Below are positions 1-9,646 of a DNA stretch of 64,000 nucleotides, one piece after another. The DNA is from DASWHD01 sp036393335 (GTDB lineage Bacteria > CG2-30-53-67 > CG2-30-70-394). The DNA is taken from assembly GCA_036393335.1 (NCBI GenBank), contig DASWHD010000135.1:1-64000 (forward strand). Reading direction: 5' to 3'. Under the pieces are notes generated by a model, which saw only the letters and a list, made by a program, of their open reading frames with translations, was not told the DNA's origin and made no database searches. A program made the translations under genes and the position numbers. Each line of letters opens with the position of its first letter. The stretch's first letter is position 1.

Positions 1-743
1 GGACGGCCGGCGCGGTCGGCGATGTGCTGGATCTTGCGCATGAGGCCGCGCAGCAGCGTGACCTCGAAACTGGAGACCCGGGCGCGGCTGAGGATCTGGG
101 CGATGTGGCGCAGGGTGCGTCCAGTGTTCAAGGGGTCGAGATAGCCGGCGCGGAGCATCGCCTCCTCCATGTGCTCGTAGAGACCGCGCCGCTCCGCGGC
201 GCTGGCGATCTCCCGCGCCACCGGCCGGCTCTCCGGCCGTCCAGCCACGGCCCACTCGTAGGCCAGGACTGTGACCGCATGGGCGAGGTTCAGGGAAGGG
301 TGGTCGGGATCGGTCGGGATCGCCACTGCCCAGTCGCAGTGCATCACCTCGTCGTTGGTGAGGCCGCTCGATTCATTGCCGAACACGAAGGCGGAGAGGT
401 CATTCGCCGGTCCGCCGGCAATCAGCTCCGCCGCGGCGCGCGGCGTGATCGGCGCGGCCCGCAACCGGCCGGCGCGGTGGGAGGCGGCATACGCCTGGTG
501 GACCCCCTCCAGGGAGGCCTTCAGGGAGTCGTAGCGCCGGGCTGCCGCAAGGATCTCCGTCATTTCCCGTGCCCGTGCCACCGCCTCTGGATCGGCCGCG
601 TCACAGCCCGCCACGAGGCGCAGGTCGCGCAGGCCGAAGTTTCCCATGGTGCGCGCCACGGCCCCCAGGTTCCCCGGATGCTGGCAGCCGACGAGGATGA
701 CGACGGGAGGAGGTGTGTTCGGGATTGGGGCGGTGGAGTTCAT
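1..743 (-). CDS. trmJ: TrmJ-like tRNA (Cm32/Um32) methyltransferase, 3' end cut off by the window
   Basis: SPOUT (TrmH-type) RNA 2'-O-methyltransferase, expected to use S-adenosylmethionine to methylate the ribose of tRNA position 32 in the cytoplasm. I translated the minus strand from the ATG at 743; the frame stays open for 247 codons to the window edge, so the C-terminus is missing. Family motifs are clear: NLGAVARTM at residues 25-33 followed by NFGL, the knot motif FVFGNESSGLTN near 116-128, and PSLNLAHAV near 148-157. This triad fits TrmJ/LasT rather than TrmH or RlmB, which usually carry an N-terminal substrate-binding domain before the SPOUT fold. The ribosome binding site is weak. 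It is the last gene of a minus-strand set that also includes the two-CW protein. Exact substrate is inferred from family. Confidence 0.85.
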   Translation of the reverse strand, partial: MNSTAPIPNTPPPVVILVGCQHPGNLGAVARTMGNFGLRDLRLVAGCDAADPEAVARAREMTEILAAARRYDSLKASLEGVHQAYAASHRAGRLRAAPITPRAAAELIAGGPANDLSAFVFGNESSGLTNDEVMHCDWAVAIPTDPDHPSLNLAHAVTVLAYEWAVAGRPESRPVAREIASAAERRGLYEHMEEAMLRAGYLDPLNTGRTLRHIAQILSRARVSSFEVTLLRGLMRKIQHIADRAGR

Positions 744-812
744 GGCGGCGGGAGTGTAACAGCCCGCCGGAGGCAGGGCTTGCCCGCCGATGCCGAGACC
801 GATGGTTTCCTA

Positions 813-1139
813 TCAGCACGCCGCGAAGAGCGAACCAGGGCACTGTCGGCGCCGGGCGTGTTCGGTCAGGACGAACTCGCGCCCCTCCTGGTCCTGGACC
901 CCCTGGAGGAAGGGACAGGCAAGGCAAGTGTGAAACTTCTCGGCGAAGGTCGCCTGCACCTTGCCGCCGCAGAGAGTGCCTGCGATGGCCCAGCAGAAGC
1001 GGCCCGCGTGGGTGCCGCGGTTGACGCCGTCTGCCTCCTCGCAGCTCGCGGCTACACACACGCCGAGCTTGCCGGCGTTGTGGCCTCCCGGCTCGCGGCC
1101 GCAGTTCATGAATTCCCAGCAATTGTGTTTCGGTAACAC
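813..1139 (-). CDS. Two-CW domain cysteine-rich small protein
   Basis: A 108-residue protein with two repeats of a cysteine/tryptophan pattern. The first is CWEFMNCG at residues 7-14 followed by GVCVAASC. The second is FCWAIAGTLCGG around 48-59 followed by CLACPF. This spacing matches the small 'two-CW domain' proteins of proteobacteria, whose function is not known; the cysteine pairs suggest metal or Fe-S binding, which is inference. The start is a GTG at 1139 with a GAGG motif about 8 nt upstream. There is no signal peptide or membrane segment, so it is probably cytoplasmic. It lies 53 nt beyond the stop codon of the giant electron-transfer gene and in the same direction, so it may be co-transcribed with it. 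Confidence 0.75.
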   Translation of the reverse strand: MLPKHNCWEFMNCGREPGGHNAGKLGVCVAASCEEADGVNRGTHAGRFCWAIAGTLCGGKVQATFAEKFHTCLACPFLQGVQDQEGREFVLTEHARRRQCPGSLFAAC

Positions 1140-1192
1140 GATGTGCCTCTAAAGTGACAGTACGCCAACCGTCTTTTTCGGAGACGTGAGAG

Positions 1193-4100
1193 TTATCCTG
1201 AGCTGGGCTTAAGGATATTTATTTCCCGCATGGCTCCATGTTGATCCAGGGCCGCGCAGAATGTTGGGACCGTCTGGAACAGGTCACCGAGGATCGCGTG
1301 GACCCGGGGCGTCGGATGGCTCTCGTTCCAGCTCATGATCGGGGCGCCCGGGTCGTTGTTGAAGGCGAGGATGGTGGCGTCGCGGGCGACCCAGTCCATG
1401 TGCTGGGGGGCACCGGAGACCCCGAGGGCGATGAGCAGCCGCGGCTTGACACTCACCCCGGTCTGGCCGATCTGCCGGTCCACCGGCAGCAGCTTCAGGT
1501 CCTGGGTCACCTTGCGGGTGGCGCCGATCGACACTGGGCCGAGGCCAGCCTTCTCCAGGGCCGCGGTGAGGAGCGGGACGATCGCCTCCATCCCTTTGGC
1601 ATCGCCGATGCCGTAGCCCACGTCGACGATCACCGGCGCCTCGGTGAGGGCGGAGAGGTCGATCGGCCGCGGCGTCAGGTGGTGCCACCACGGCTCCACT
1701 TGCCCGCCGGGGGGCAGGCGGTTGCGCCACCAGTGGAACTCGCTCGCCGGCGCCGGTGTCTCGCCGTTGCCGGCGAGGGCGACCACGGCGGGCGGCGCTT
1801 GCGGCGTGCAGACTGCCTCCAGCCGCCCGCGATAGGCGGCGCGTGCCAGCGCCCCATCGGTCGTCCGCTCGCCGACGAAGTAGCCCCCGGTTGCCGTGGC
1901 CCCGAGGAGGGTGGCGGCAGAACCGAGGCTACCCTCGAAGAGCCACCGTCCGCCCACCGTGTGGGCCGGGTCGAGGATCGGCTGGAGCCAGCGCGCCACC
2001 TGCGGCGCCGGCCAAGGCCCCCGTGGCGCCTGCACCACCACCACCTGCGCTACCCCCGCCTGCTGCCAGCCGGTGAGGCGGCGCGCCAGGGCGTCGCCCT
2101 CCAGGTCGGTGAGATAGAGGGCCGCCGCCGCGTTGCCGAACAGGGCGTGGCCCGCCGCCGCCAGGGCGGCAAAGGCGGTAGCGGCGAGGGGGACGGCGCC
2201 GCTCTCCGCCGCGATCAGCCACGGCAGGTCGGCGAAGCCGGGCGGCACCGCATCGGACGGCGGTGACGTCACGGGCAGTGTGTCGCCGGCGGCCCCCTGT
2301 CCCCAGTCGCTGGCGTGCCGCAGGACCAGGGCCGCGGCCGCCTCGGGGGTGTCGACGGTCGCCGCGCCGCCGTCGGCGGCGCCGCCGGGTAGCCGGTGGC
2401 GGAGAGAGAGGGGTTCAGCCTCGTGGCCGGCCACCACCGCCACCCGCGAGCGCCACGCCCGGCTGCGGCGGGCCACGTCGATGGGCGGCCGGCGGTCACG
2501 CCCGCTCCAGCCGGCGATCCACGGGCCATCGGCGGCCACGGTGGTGGTGACACGTTCGCGCTGCCACTGCCATACCGCGGCGCCGTCCTCCACCTGCGGG
2601 CCACCCCAGTCCACGGCGGTGAGGTAGCGCCAGGTGCGCGGCGCCGCCCCGGCCACTGCGAGCGCCGCGGCGAGGGCCTCGGACCGGTAGGGTGCGCCGC
2701 TGTGATCGGCGCGGTCGGCGACGATCACCAGGTCGGGCGGGTTCTCCATGGCGGCGATCGGGCCGGCCACCAGGGCCGCCCAGTCGCGGTCTGCGGGTGT
2801 GGCCGGCCCCGCGATCAGCAGGCCGCGGTCGGCCCCGGCGGCGATCGCGTCACGCACGGCGCCCTCGTCGCCGACGGCGACGGCGGTCACGGTCACGTGG
2901 ACCCCGTCGCGCTGCCATTCCGCCACCTGGGCGAGGACGTCGAGGGTCTCGTGCTGCAGGGCACGGTCCACCTCCCAGGTGCCGGCCTCGTCCACATGGG
3001 GCCGGGGCGAGAGGCGCAGGGCCGCGTCAGCCACCAGCATGATGTGCAGCTTGGCCGCGGCGGCAAAGCGCCGTGCCGGCAGGGCTGCGCTGCGGGCGGT
3101 CGCCTCGAACAGGGCGGTGGCGAGGGTTGCGCCATGCTCCTGCAACGACTCCCAGTCGGCATCGAAGCGTTGCTGGAAGCGCACGAAGGCGTGCTGGTGG
3201 CCGCGCTCCACCTTGTCCAGGAGCTGGGCGAACAGGGCGTCGCCGGCGCCGGTGGCACGCAGGGCGTCGCGGCGCTTGAGCACCGTGAAGCGCACCAGGA
3301 GGTTGGCGGCCATCTCCACCAGGGCGAAGGCCATGGGCTGGAGGTCGCCATCGTTCCACAGGCCGTCGTCGAGCTTGACCACCGCTCGTTGCAGGGTGTC
3401 GATCAGCCGGGCGCGGTCGTGGACCCAGAGGGGCCAGGCCCCGCCGCTCGGCGGGGACGGGAGGGACGCCTGCAACTCGCCCTCCTTCATCAAGGAGACC
3501 AGCTCCTTGATGACGAGGAAGCGCTGCACCTCGTTGGTGCCCTCGTAGATGTTCAGCACCCGGGCGTCGCGGCGCATCTTCTCCACCGGGAAGCGGCGCG
3601 ACGCGGAGTCCACGGCCAGGGCGCGCTCGCAGTAGTCGATGGCGCGGTGCAGGGCCTCGGAGCAGAAATACTTGGCAATTGCCGACTCCATGCGCGCCGT
3701 GCTCACGCCGGGGTGGTCGAACAGCCCCATGGTGAAGAAGGCGACGGACTCGGCGGCCACCGCCTCCGCGGCCATGCGCTCCAGGAGCCGGTCGGTGTGC
3801 CGCCCGCACCGTGTCGGCCGGTCGGCCAGCCAACCTTGTAGCCAGCGGGTGAGATGCGCCGTCATCGCCGCGGACGCCACCGCCAGCCCCATGCGTCCCG
3901 CGTTGAGGGTCTCCAGTGCGTTGACCTGGCCGTGGCCGGCGAAGCCGATGAGATTCTCTCGCGGCACCCGCACGCGGTTGAGGGACAGCTCGTTGGTGGG
4001 GGAGGCGCGCTGGCCGAGCTTGGTCTCATCGAGCCCCACCACCAGCCCCTCGGCGAAGCGGTCGACCATGAAGCCGCTCACGCCCTGCGCCGTCTTGGCG

Positions 4101-7100
4101 TATAGGGCGAACTGGTGGGCGACGCGGCCGTTGGTGATCCACATCTTGGCGCCGGTCAGCTCGTAGAAGGAGACGTAGCGACTGCCATCCGCGCGCCGCC
4201 GCACGGCGGCGATGTCGAAGAACTCCACGTCTTGGCCGTCGTGGTCGTAAACCCGCGGCCGCGCCGGTCCCACATTCGCCGGGGCGGTCAGGCGGACCTC
4301 CGCCGACTTGTCCCCCGGGTAGTCGTAGTAGATCAACCCGGCGTCGAAGCGCAGGCGGTCGGCGTCCGCCAGGTTGCGCCGCTGGCCGTCGACCTCGAAA
4401 TAGAGGACGCCGCGGGTGTCCTCCTGCACCTCGTACTCCACCTCCACCGCGTGGGTCGCAACACCTCCGGAGTCCGACCCGGCGGTGGGCTCGGTGAGCG
4501 CGAAGGCGGCGACCCGGCCACAGGCGAGCCCCTGGAGGTAGCGCCGGTGGGCCGCCCTCTGGAGCGCGATCTCCTCCCGGGAGGTGGTGATCCGACCCGG
4601 CAGCGCGGCGAGGTGGTCACGCGCCTCCTGCAGACCCACGGAGAAGCCCGCCAGGTCGCGGCGGCGGCCCGCCTGGGCGCCGCCGTAGAAGGCCATGAGG
4701 AAGTCGCCCGCCAGGTATTTCAGGACCCGGGTATGGCGCAGCCGCTCGTCCACCAGGGCGACGAGGGCGGTGGTGTCGCGGGTCAGCTTCGCCGGGTCGG
4801 GGTGGGCGAGGTCGGCGATCAGGCGATCGAGGCGTTGTTCGATGTCGGTGAGCAGGGTCGGGTCGTCGGCGGCCCGGGTAAGCTCCTGCTCCGCCTGGGG
4901 GATCTCCTGCTCGAGCCCGAGGAGCACCGGGGTGGTGCCGATCGAGGTGTTGGCCATGATCAGCAGGCAGACCGACGGGTCGATCTCGGTCATCACCTGC
5001 CAGTTGAGCAGGGCGTAGTCGGTCTTCTTCCAACCCAGGCCGCCATCCGCAGGGGACACGACGGTAGCGTACCAGTTGTGCTCTGCGATCCACGCCACGT
5101 CGTCGTCCGGCAGGTGGTGAGTGGTGTCGAGGGTGCGGGCATAGTCGCCCTCGTGGCGCGGCAGGTAGCCGTCCTGGAGCTGGCGGTGGATCTCGTCCCA
5201 GCGCGCCGCCCGTTCCGGGTCGCGCCACACCGCCTCCGGAGTGAGGCACGGCAGGTCGGCGTCGCCCGGCCGCACCAGGAAGTCGGAGGAGGCGTAGTGG
5301 CCGGCGCTGGCGAGGAAGTCGCCGAAGGTTGGTCCCGGTTCCACCTGGATGAAGGGCGGGCGGAGGAGGTCGGCGGTAGTGCTGTTCACCACCCCTTCCT
5401 TGCGCAAGGCGCCGAGGGCCGCCTCGGTGCAGCGCAGGTGCCACGCGACCACCTCGGCGTGGTTGGCGGTCACGCCCTCGCCAAGGTGGCGCTGCCAGTC
5501 GTCGAACAGGGCGAGGGTGGCGCCGGCGTAGCCGCGCAGGAGGTGCGCCGAATCGCCGGGGGCCTCCGGCAGGAACGGCTCGAGCTGGGTGCGCAGGCGG
5601 TCCCAGCGGCTGCGGGCGGCGGTGAAGGCCGGGTCGTCGAGGTCCGGCGGCAGGGGCGCCGACTTGCGCACCGCCGGCACCCGCACAGCCTCCCACAGGA
5701 AGCGCAGGATCGCGGCGTCGCGGTAGTACTTGGCGAGGAAGTCGTCCTCGGAGTAAGCGGTGCCGCCGAACACCTGGCCGGCGTTGTAAGCAAACGAGCC
5801 GCCATTCGGGGTGAGGCAGTCGATGGCATAGGCCATGGCGTGGCCCGGGTCGGCCTCGCCGCTGCCGGCGAGCTGGCGGGCGAGGGCCGTGAGACCGGCG
5901 AGCCGGGCGTGGCAGTCGGCGAGCAGCGCCTTCACGGCGCCGAACTTGTCGATGCCGGTGCGACCGGCGCGGTCGCGGAAGCTATCGCCAAACTGTATCC
6001 GCCCCGCGGCGTACTCCGTGGCGCGCCCCGTGAGGTAGCCGCCGAAGCCGGCGGCGAAGGCGCAGGTGAGCCGGGCGCAGCGCCGGGCGGCCTGGCGTAC
6101 CGCCGGGGTGCGGCGCGGGACGAGCCGCTCCGCCGGGATCGGCGTCCCGAGGAAGCGCACCTCGGTGAGGTGGGCGCTGCGCAGCCCCACGGGATCGAGG
6201 GGGCGATTCTCGTCGCCCTCGGCCAGGGGCAGGGCGGCGAAACAGCCGTCCACCTGGACCACCATCCAGGTGGCGAGGGCCGTGGAGACGCCGCGCGCCG
6301 TGCCGCGCAGGCGGCGCTCGTTGCCCTCCTCCACCACCTCCAGGTCGTTCTCCCCCGGCACCGTGAGCCAGGTGCCGGCGGGCCACGGCTGCGGCCGGTC
6401 TCCCCACAGGGCGAGGGCGAGGTGGTGGCTGGCGAGGCACCAGGCGAGGCCCGGCTCCGCGCCCGCAGTGGTGTGGACCAGGTCGAGGGGATCGACGCGC
6501 TCCAGCTCCTGGGTGGCAACCCACTCGGCGACCCCCTCCTCCCCTTCCTCCAGCCCCTTGCGGCGGGCGATGGAGAGGGCGGCGTGCAGGGCGGCCACCC
6601 GCTCGGTCGCGCCCTCCGCTGGCGGGAAGGCCGGTACCAGGACGGGCGCGCGGCGCCGGCGGGTGGGGAGGCCGGTGAGGGCGACCACCACGTGGTGGTG
6701 ACAGAGGCAGTCGATGTCGGCGGCGGCCCAGAACAGCTTGTGGTTGGCCAGGTGGCGGTGGGCGTGCTCCAGCCAGTCGTCGCCCTGGCGCAACCAGTCG
6801 CCGGTGTTGATCCCCTTCAGGGCGCGCCCCACCCCCTGCCAGGCGTTGACCATCCGGTCGAGCTGGCGCCGCAGATGGGCGAGGGCGGTGGCGTCCACCA
6901 CGCGTGGCGTCGCCTCGAGCTGCGCCTGAAACGCCTCACCGGCGGTGATCACCGCGGTCAGTGCGTCTCGCACCGGCGGCGTGAGCCCCTCCCCCAAACG
7001 GCGGATCCACGCCGGCGGGTCCGGGGTATAGGGCCGCGGGGCCCGGGACGGCCGCGCGGGTCGCTCCGCCCGCTGCCGCGCCCAGGTTCGGGCCACCTCG

Positions 7101-9169
7101 CCGTGCACCGGGTAGGTGGAGGCGTGGCGCGTGCGGCTCCAGTCCACCAGCGGCGTGGCGCGCCAGCACGACTCGCACTTCAGGCAGTTCTCGAAGTTGA
7201 CCGTGGCCTGGGGTTGGCCGACCCACTGGGGGGTCACCTCGTAGACCTGCACCGGGCAGACCCGCCATAGGGGCGCGGTGACGAAGGCCTCCGCCGCCTC
7301 GCCGTCGCCCAGCGGCGGCCAGAAGACGCGCATGTGCGGGGTGGTGGCCTGCTGGTCGATGGCGGCGGTCTTGTCGGCCCACGGGGTGGTCTCGGGCACC
7401 GCGGCCGGGTCGACGGTGAGGGCCGCCTCCCGGGCCTGCTTGAGGCGGCTCGCCGGGTCGCCCCACAGGGTGGCGAGATCCACGTGCTGGAGCTTGTAGC
7501 GGATGCCGTCGGAGGCGAGGCGCAGGGCGGCGAGGAGAACGGCGGCGGCCACGGCGAGGGGGATCAGCACCAGGTCGAGGAGGGAGAGGCCGGAAAGGAG
7601 ACGACGGACCACATCGGGCAGCTTCTTGTCCAGGGGCCGCTGGTCGTTGGCGTACAGCAGGGCGAGGGCCTCCGCCGCGGCGCGCAACCGCCGGCCGCCG
7701 CGCACTTTCCCCGCGGTGGGTGGGCCGTCGGCGCCGGACGGCTGCCACACCACCTGGCAGGCGACGTCGTCCTCGCCTCTCGGCAGGAGGTTGGCCAGCC
7801 ACTGGACCGGGTGGCGCAGGGAGAGGGCGCGCAGGGCCGCGCGGCCGAGTCCCAGGGCAATGACTGGTCGCCACACCCCCTTCACCACCTGGCCGGCGCG
7901 TTTGGGCTGGACCAGCTCGTCGAAGACCCGTCCCAGCCCCCAGATCCGTGCCCCCCAGCCCTGGGAGCGATCGGCGAGGAGAGTGCCGGCGCGCAGGGTC
8001 CAGTCGATGGGGGTGGAGAAGAAGACGGTGGTCGACTCGACGTAGTCGGGCCAGCGACGCAGCCAGTGGGCGTCGCGATAGTAGGAGGAGGCGCGCACCG
8101 GCTCGGCGTAGCGCTCAGTGAGGACCGCCGCGTCGAGAGCGGTGCCGGCGGCGCGTGCGGCGATCACGGCGCGGGCGAAGGCGAGGCCCATGAAGGTGGC
8201 GGGGCCGGTGAAGTTGGGGCACGGGAAGTCGACGCCGATGCCGGTGGCGGCGCCGCCGATGGCGAGGCCGTGGTCCACCAGGCGCGGCATCTCGCGCGTC
8301 CCGCCGATGCGGATCAGCTTGGCGCCGAACCCAACCAGCTCGGTGTCTGCGAGGTAGGGGGCCAGGGACGGCAGGGCACGCAGCCACTCCAGGAGGCGGT
8401 GGTGGTCGCCACGCCAGTGCTCGTGTACCGCGTCCAGGGGCAGGACGTAGCCCAGGGCGAGGGTGTCGCGGTTGGTGTAGAGGAAGCCGCCGGCGTTGAG
8501 GCGGGTGGGGCGGCCGCCGACGATCGGGTTGCGAATCAGGATCTCGTACGCCGCCCCCTGGTTGGGGGCGAGGTGGAAGCGGCGCTCGATCTCCGCCGCC
8601 GGCAGCTCCAGCACCGCCTTCACCCCCTGGGCGAAGTGCGGCCGTTCCACCTCCTCATATCCCTCACGGGTGACGAGCTGGGAGGCGTCGCCCTCGGCCA
8701 GGAAGACCACCTCGGCGTACACCGGCCCCTGGTCGGTCATGATCCCCACCACCCGGCCGCCGTCGCGGATCAGGGCGGTGGCGTGGCAGCTCGATAGGAT
8801 GGTCACCCCCAGGTCCTCCGCCGCCTCGGCGAGGAAGCGATCGAAGAGCGGGCGCTGCACCGTGTAGCAATGGCGGTAGACTTCCGCCCCCTCCGGCGCC
8901 AGGCCGATCAGGCCGACGCCGTCGGTGGCCAGGAGACCGCGGCGATACACCGGCCGCTCCACCGGCGCGTGGCGCAGGATCTCCGGCCCGAAGGCGTCCG
9001 CGGCCACCAGGTTCTCGCAGAAGTAGACCGCCCCCGACCAGTTCTCCGCCCCCGGATGGCGTCCCCCCTCCAGCACCAGGACGGGGACGCCGGCCCGCGC
9101 CAGGGCGGCGGCGGCGGTGATGCCGGCGGGTCCGCCGCCGACGATCACCACGTCGGATTGCAGGGCCAT
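1193..9169 (-). CDS. Giant ETF-QO / ferredoxin / acyl-CoA dehydrogenase (x2) / ETF-beta / ETF-alpha fusion protein
   Basis: A single 2,658-residue reading frame combining parts that are normally separate proteins. In order: a FixC/ETF-QO-like FAD domain starting with GGGPAG at residues 11-16 and running to about 470; a hydrophobic stretch near 535-560 (LVLIPLAVAAAVLLAAL) that may sit in the membrane; a FixX-like 4Fe-4S module near 630-690 with CPVQVYEV and NCLKCESC; an acyl-CoA dehydrogenase-like module about 850-1180 lacking usual active-site motifs; a complete acyl-CoA dehydrogenase about 1350-1895 with LTEPTAGSDSGG and IYEGTNEVQR, the YEG glutamate being the usual catalytic base; an ETF-beta-like domain about 2040-2250; and an ETF-alpha domain ending with the FAD-binding region (QIGQTGVSVKP, GVSGAPQH, NNDPGAP). 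The start at 9169 has AGGAAGGA 7 nt upstream; an in-frame ATG 96 nt earlier lacks one. Electrons would flow acyl-CoA to ETF to quinone within one chain (inference). Confidence 0.9.
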   Translation of the reverse strand: MALQSDVVIVGGGPAGITAAAALARAGVPVLVLEGGRHPGAENWSGAVYFCENLVAADAFGPEILRHAPVERPVYRRGLLATDGVGLIGLAPEGAEVYRHCYTVQRPLFDRFLAEAAEDLGVTILSSCHATALIRDGGRVVGIMTDQGPVYAEVVFLAEGDASQLVTREGYEEVERPHFAQGVKAVLELPAAEIERRFHLAPNQGAAYEILIRNPIVGGRPTRLNAGGFLYTNRDTLALGYVLPLDAVHEHWRGDHHRLLEWLRALPSLAPYLADTELVGFGAKLIRIGGTREMPRLVDHGLAIGGAATGIGVDFPCPNFTGPATFMGLAFARAVIAARAAGTALDAAVLTERYAEPVRASSYYRDAHWLRRWPDYVESTTVFFSTPIDWTLRAGTLLADRSQGWGARIWGLGRVFDELVQPKRAGQVVKGVWRPVIALGLGRAALRALSLRHPVQWLANLLPRGEDDVACQVVWQPSGADGPPTAGKVRGGRRLRAAAEALALLYANDQRPLDKKLPDVVRRLLSGLSLLDLVLIPLAVAAAVLLAALRLASDGIRYKLQHVDLATLWGDPASRLKQAREAALTVDPAAVPETTPWADKTAAIDQQATTPHMRVFWPPLGDGEAAEAFVTAPLWRVCPVQVYEVTPQWVGQPQATVNFENCLKCESCWRATPLVDWSRTRHASTYPVHGEVARTWARQRAERPARPSRAPRPYTPDPPAWIRRLGEGLTPPVRDALTAVITAGEAFQAQLEATPRVVDATALAHLRRQLDRMVNAWQGVGRALKGINTGDWLRQGDDWLEHAHRHLANHKLFWAAADIDCLCHHHVVVALTGLPTRRRRAPVLVPAFPPAEGATERVAALHAALSIARRKGLEEGEEGVAEWVATQELERVDPLDLVHTTAGAEPGLAWCLASHHLALALWGDRPQPWPAGTWLTVPGENDLEVVEEGNERRLRGTARGVSTALATWMVVQVDGCFAALPLAEGDENRPLDPVGLRSAHLTEVRFLGTPIPAERLVPRRTPAVRQAARRCARLTCAFAAGFGGYLTGRATEYAAGRIQFGDSFRDRAGRTGIDKFGAVKALLADCHARLAGLTALARQLAGSGEADPGHAMAYAIDCLTPNGGSFAYNAGQVFGGTAYSEDDFLAKYYRDAAILRFLWEAVRVPAVRKSAPLPPDLDDPAFTAARSRWDRLRTQLEPFLPEAPGDSAHLLRGYAGATLALFDDWQRHLGEGVTANHAEVVAWHLRCTEAALGALRKEGVVNSTTADLLRPPFIQVEPGPTFGDFLASAGHYASSDFLVRPGDADLPCLTPEAVWRDPERAARWDEIHRQLQDGYLPRHEGDYARTLDTTHHLPDDDVAWIAEHNWYATVVSPADGGLGWKKTDYALLNWQVMTEIDPSVCLLIMANTSIGTTPVLLGLEQEIPQAEQELTRAADDPTLLTDIEQRLDRLIADLAHPDPAKLTRDTTALVALVDERLRHTRVLKYLAGDFLMAFYGGAQAGRRRDLAGFSVGLQEARDHLAALPGRITTSREEIALQRAAHRRYLQGLACGRVAAFALTEPTAGSDSGGVATHAVEVEYEVQEDTRGVLYFEVDGQRRNLADADRLRFDAGLIYYDYPGDKSAEVRLTAPANVGPARPRVYDHDGQDVEFFDIAAVRRRADGSRYVSFYELTGAKMWITNGRVAHQFALYAKTAQGVSGFMVDRFAEGLVVGLDETKLGQRASPTNELSLNRVRVPRENLIGFAGHGQVNALETLNAGRMGLAVASAAMTAHLTRWLQGWLADRPTRCGRHTDRLLERMAAEAVAAESVAFFTMGLFDHPGVSTARMESAIAKYFCSEALHRAIDYCERALAVDSASRRFPVEKMRRDARVLNIYEGTNEVQRFLVIKELVSLMKEGELQASLPSPPSGGAWPLWVHDRARLIDTLQRAVVKLDDGLWNDGDLQPMAFALVEMAANLLVRFTVLKRRDALRATGAGDALFAQLLDKVERGHQHAFVRFQQRFDADWESLQEHGATLATALFEATARSAALPARRFAAAAKLHIMLVADAALRLSPRPHVDEAGTWEVDRALQHETLDVLAQVAEWQRDGVHVTVTAVAVGDEGAVRDAIAAGADRGLLIAGPATPADRDWAALVAGPIAAMENPPDLVIVADRADHSGAPYRSEALAAALAVAGAAPRTWRYLTAVDWGGPQVEDGAAVWQWQRERVTTTVAADGPWIAGWSGRDRRPPIDVARRSRAWRSRVAVVAGHEAEPLSLRHRLPGGAADGGAATVDTPEAAAALVLRHASDWGQGAAGDTLPVTSPPSDAVPPGFADLPWLIAAESGAVPLAATAFAALAAAGHALFGNAAAALYLTDLEGDALARRLTGWQQAGVAQVVVVQAPRGPWPAPQVARWLQPILDPAHTVGGRWLFEGSLGSAATLLGATATGGYFVGERTTDGALARAAYRGRLEAVCTPQAPPAVVALAGNGETPAPASEFHWWRNRLPPGGQVEPWWHHLTPRPIDLSALTEAPVIVDVGYGIGDAKGMEAIVPLLTAALEKAGLGPVSIGATRKVTQDLKLLPVDRQIGQTGVSVKPRLLIALGVSGAPQHMDWVARDATILAFNNDPGAPIMSWNESHPTPRVHAILGDLFQTVPTFCAALDQHGAMREINILKPSSG

Positions 9170-9646
9170 CTCGCGTTCCTTCCTGGGGGAGCCTGACCAC
9201 CGGGAGCGGCCGCGGCCTCCCCCTGCGGTCGCCGTTATCGAGCACCGCTGAGCACAGAGTTGCACAGAACCGCGACGAGGAAAATCGGCGGTCCACCACC
9301 GTTATCGGCGCGGGGTCGGATTCTTTTTAACGAGTCCGTCGCGCGCTCGCTGTGGCAGTGTGGGGTGAGCCGCGGATGGACGCGAATGGGGGTTCTTCCC
9401 CCTTCCTTGGCTGCTGACCTTCCTACCTTGCCTTATCGATGAGTCGCGCGTTGTGCAACCCCTTCGTAATGTTTCGCGTCCAGCAGCCCCGCGGCGGGAC
9501 AAAAGGGGGGGCGTGCGGCTCATCTTGTCTCTTAACGTATTGTTTTTTAAGTAAGTATTGCTAATGCCCAGGCCGTGCGCGCCGAACATATGGGCAGGAG
9601 GATGTCACTCCCCGCCCGCAGGGGCGGCGCAGAGCAGGAGGTCGCC
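9170..9646. other. Intergenic region between the giant fusion gene and the small flagellar-like gene
   Basis: About 480 bases with no convincing gene. It should hold the minus-strand promoter of the giant gene and a plus-strand promoter for the gene at 9647. A small GGGGG/CCCCC hairpin lies near 9390-9412. The AT-rich stretch 9530-9565 is the best place for a plus-strand promoter, but I cannot assign clean -35 and -10 boxes. Short open frames here have no family resemblance or ribosome binding sites. Confidence 0.5.

Noticed and set aside
24..1136. A 370-codon plus-strand open frame over trmJ and the two-CW gene
   Set aside because: Both underlying minus-strand genes have recognisable families; the plus frame has none and crosses both.
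4115..7270. A 1,051-codon open frame on the plus strand, antisense to the giant fusion gene
   Set aside because: It mirrors the codon bias of the high-GC minus-strand gene, has Gly/Arg/Glu-rich text without any domain, and no ribosome binding site. The minus strand has clear enzyme motifs throughout.
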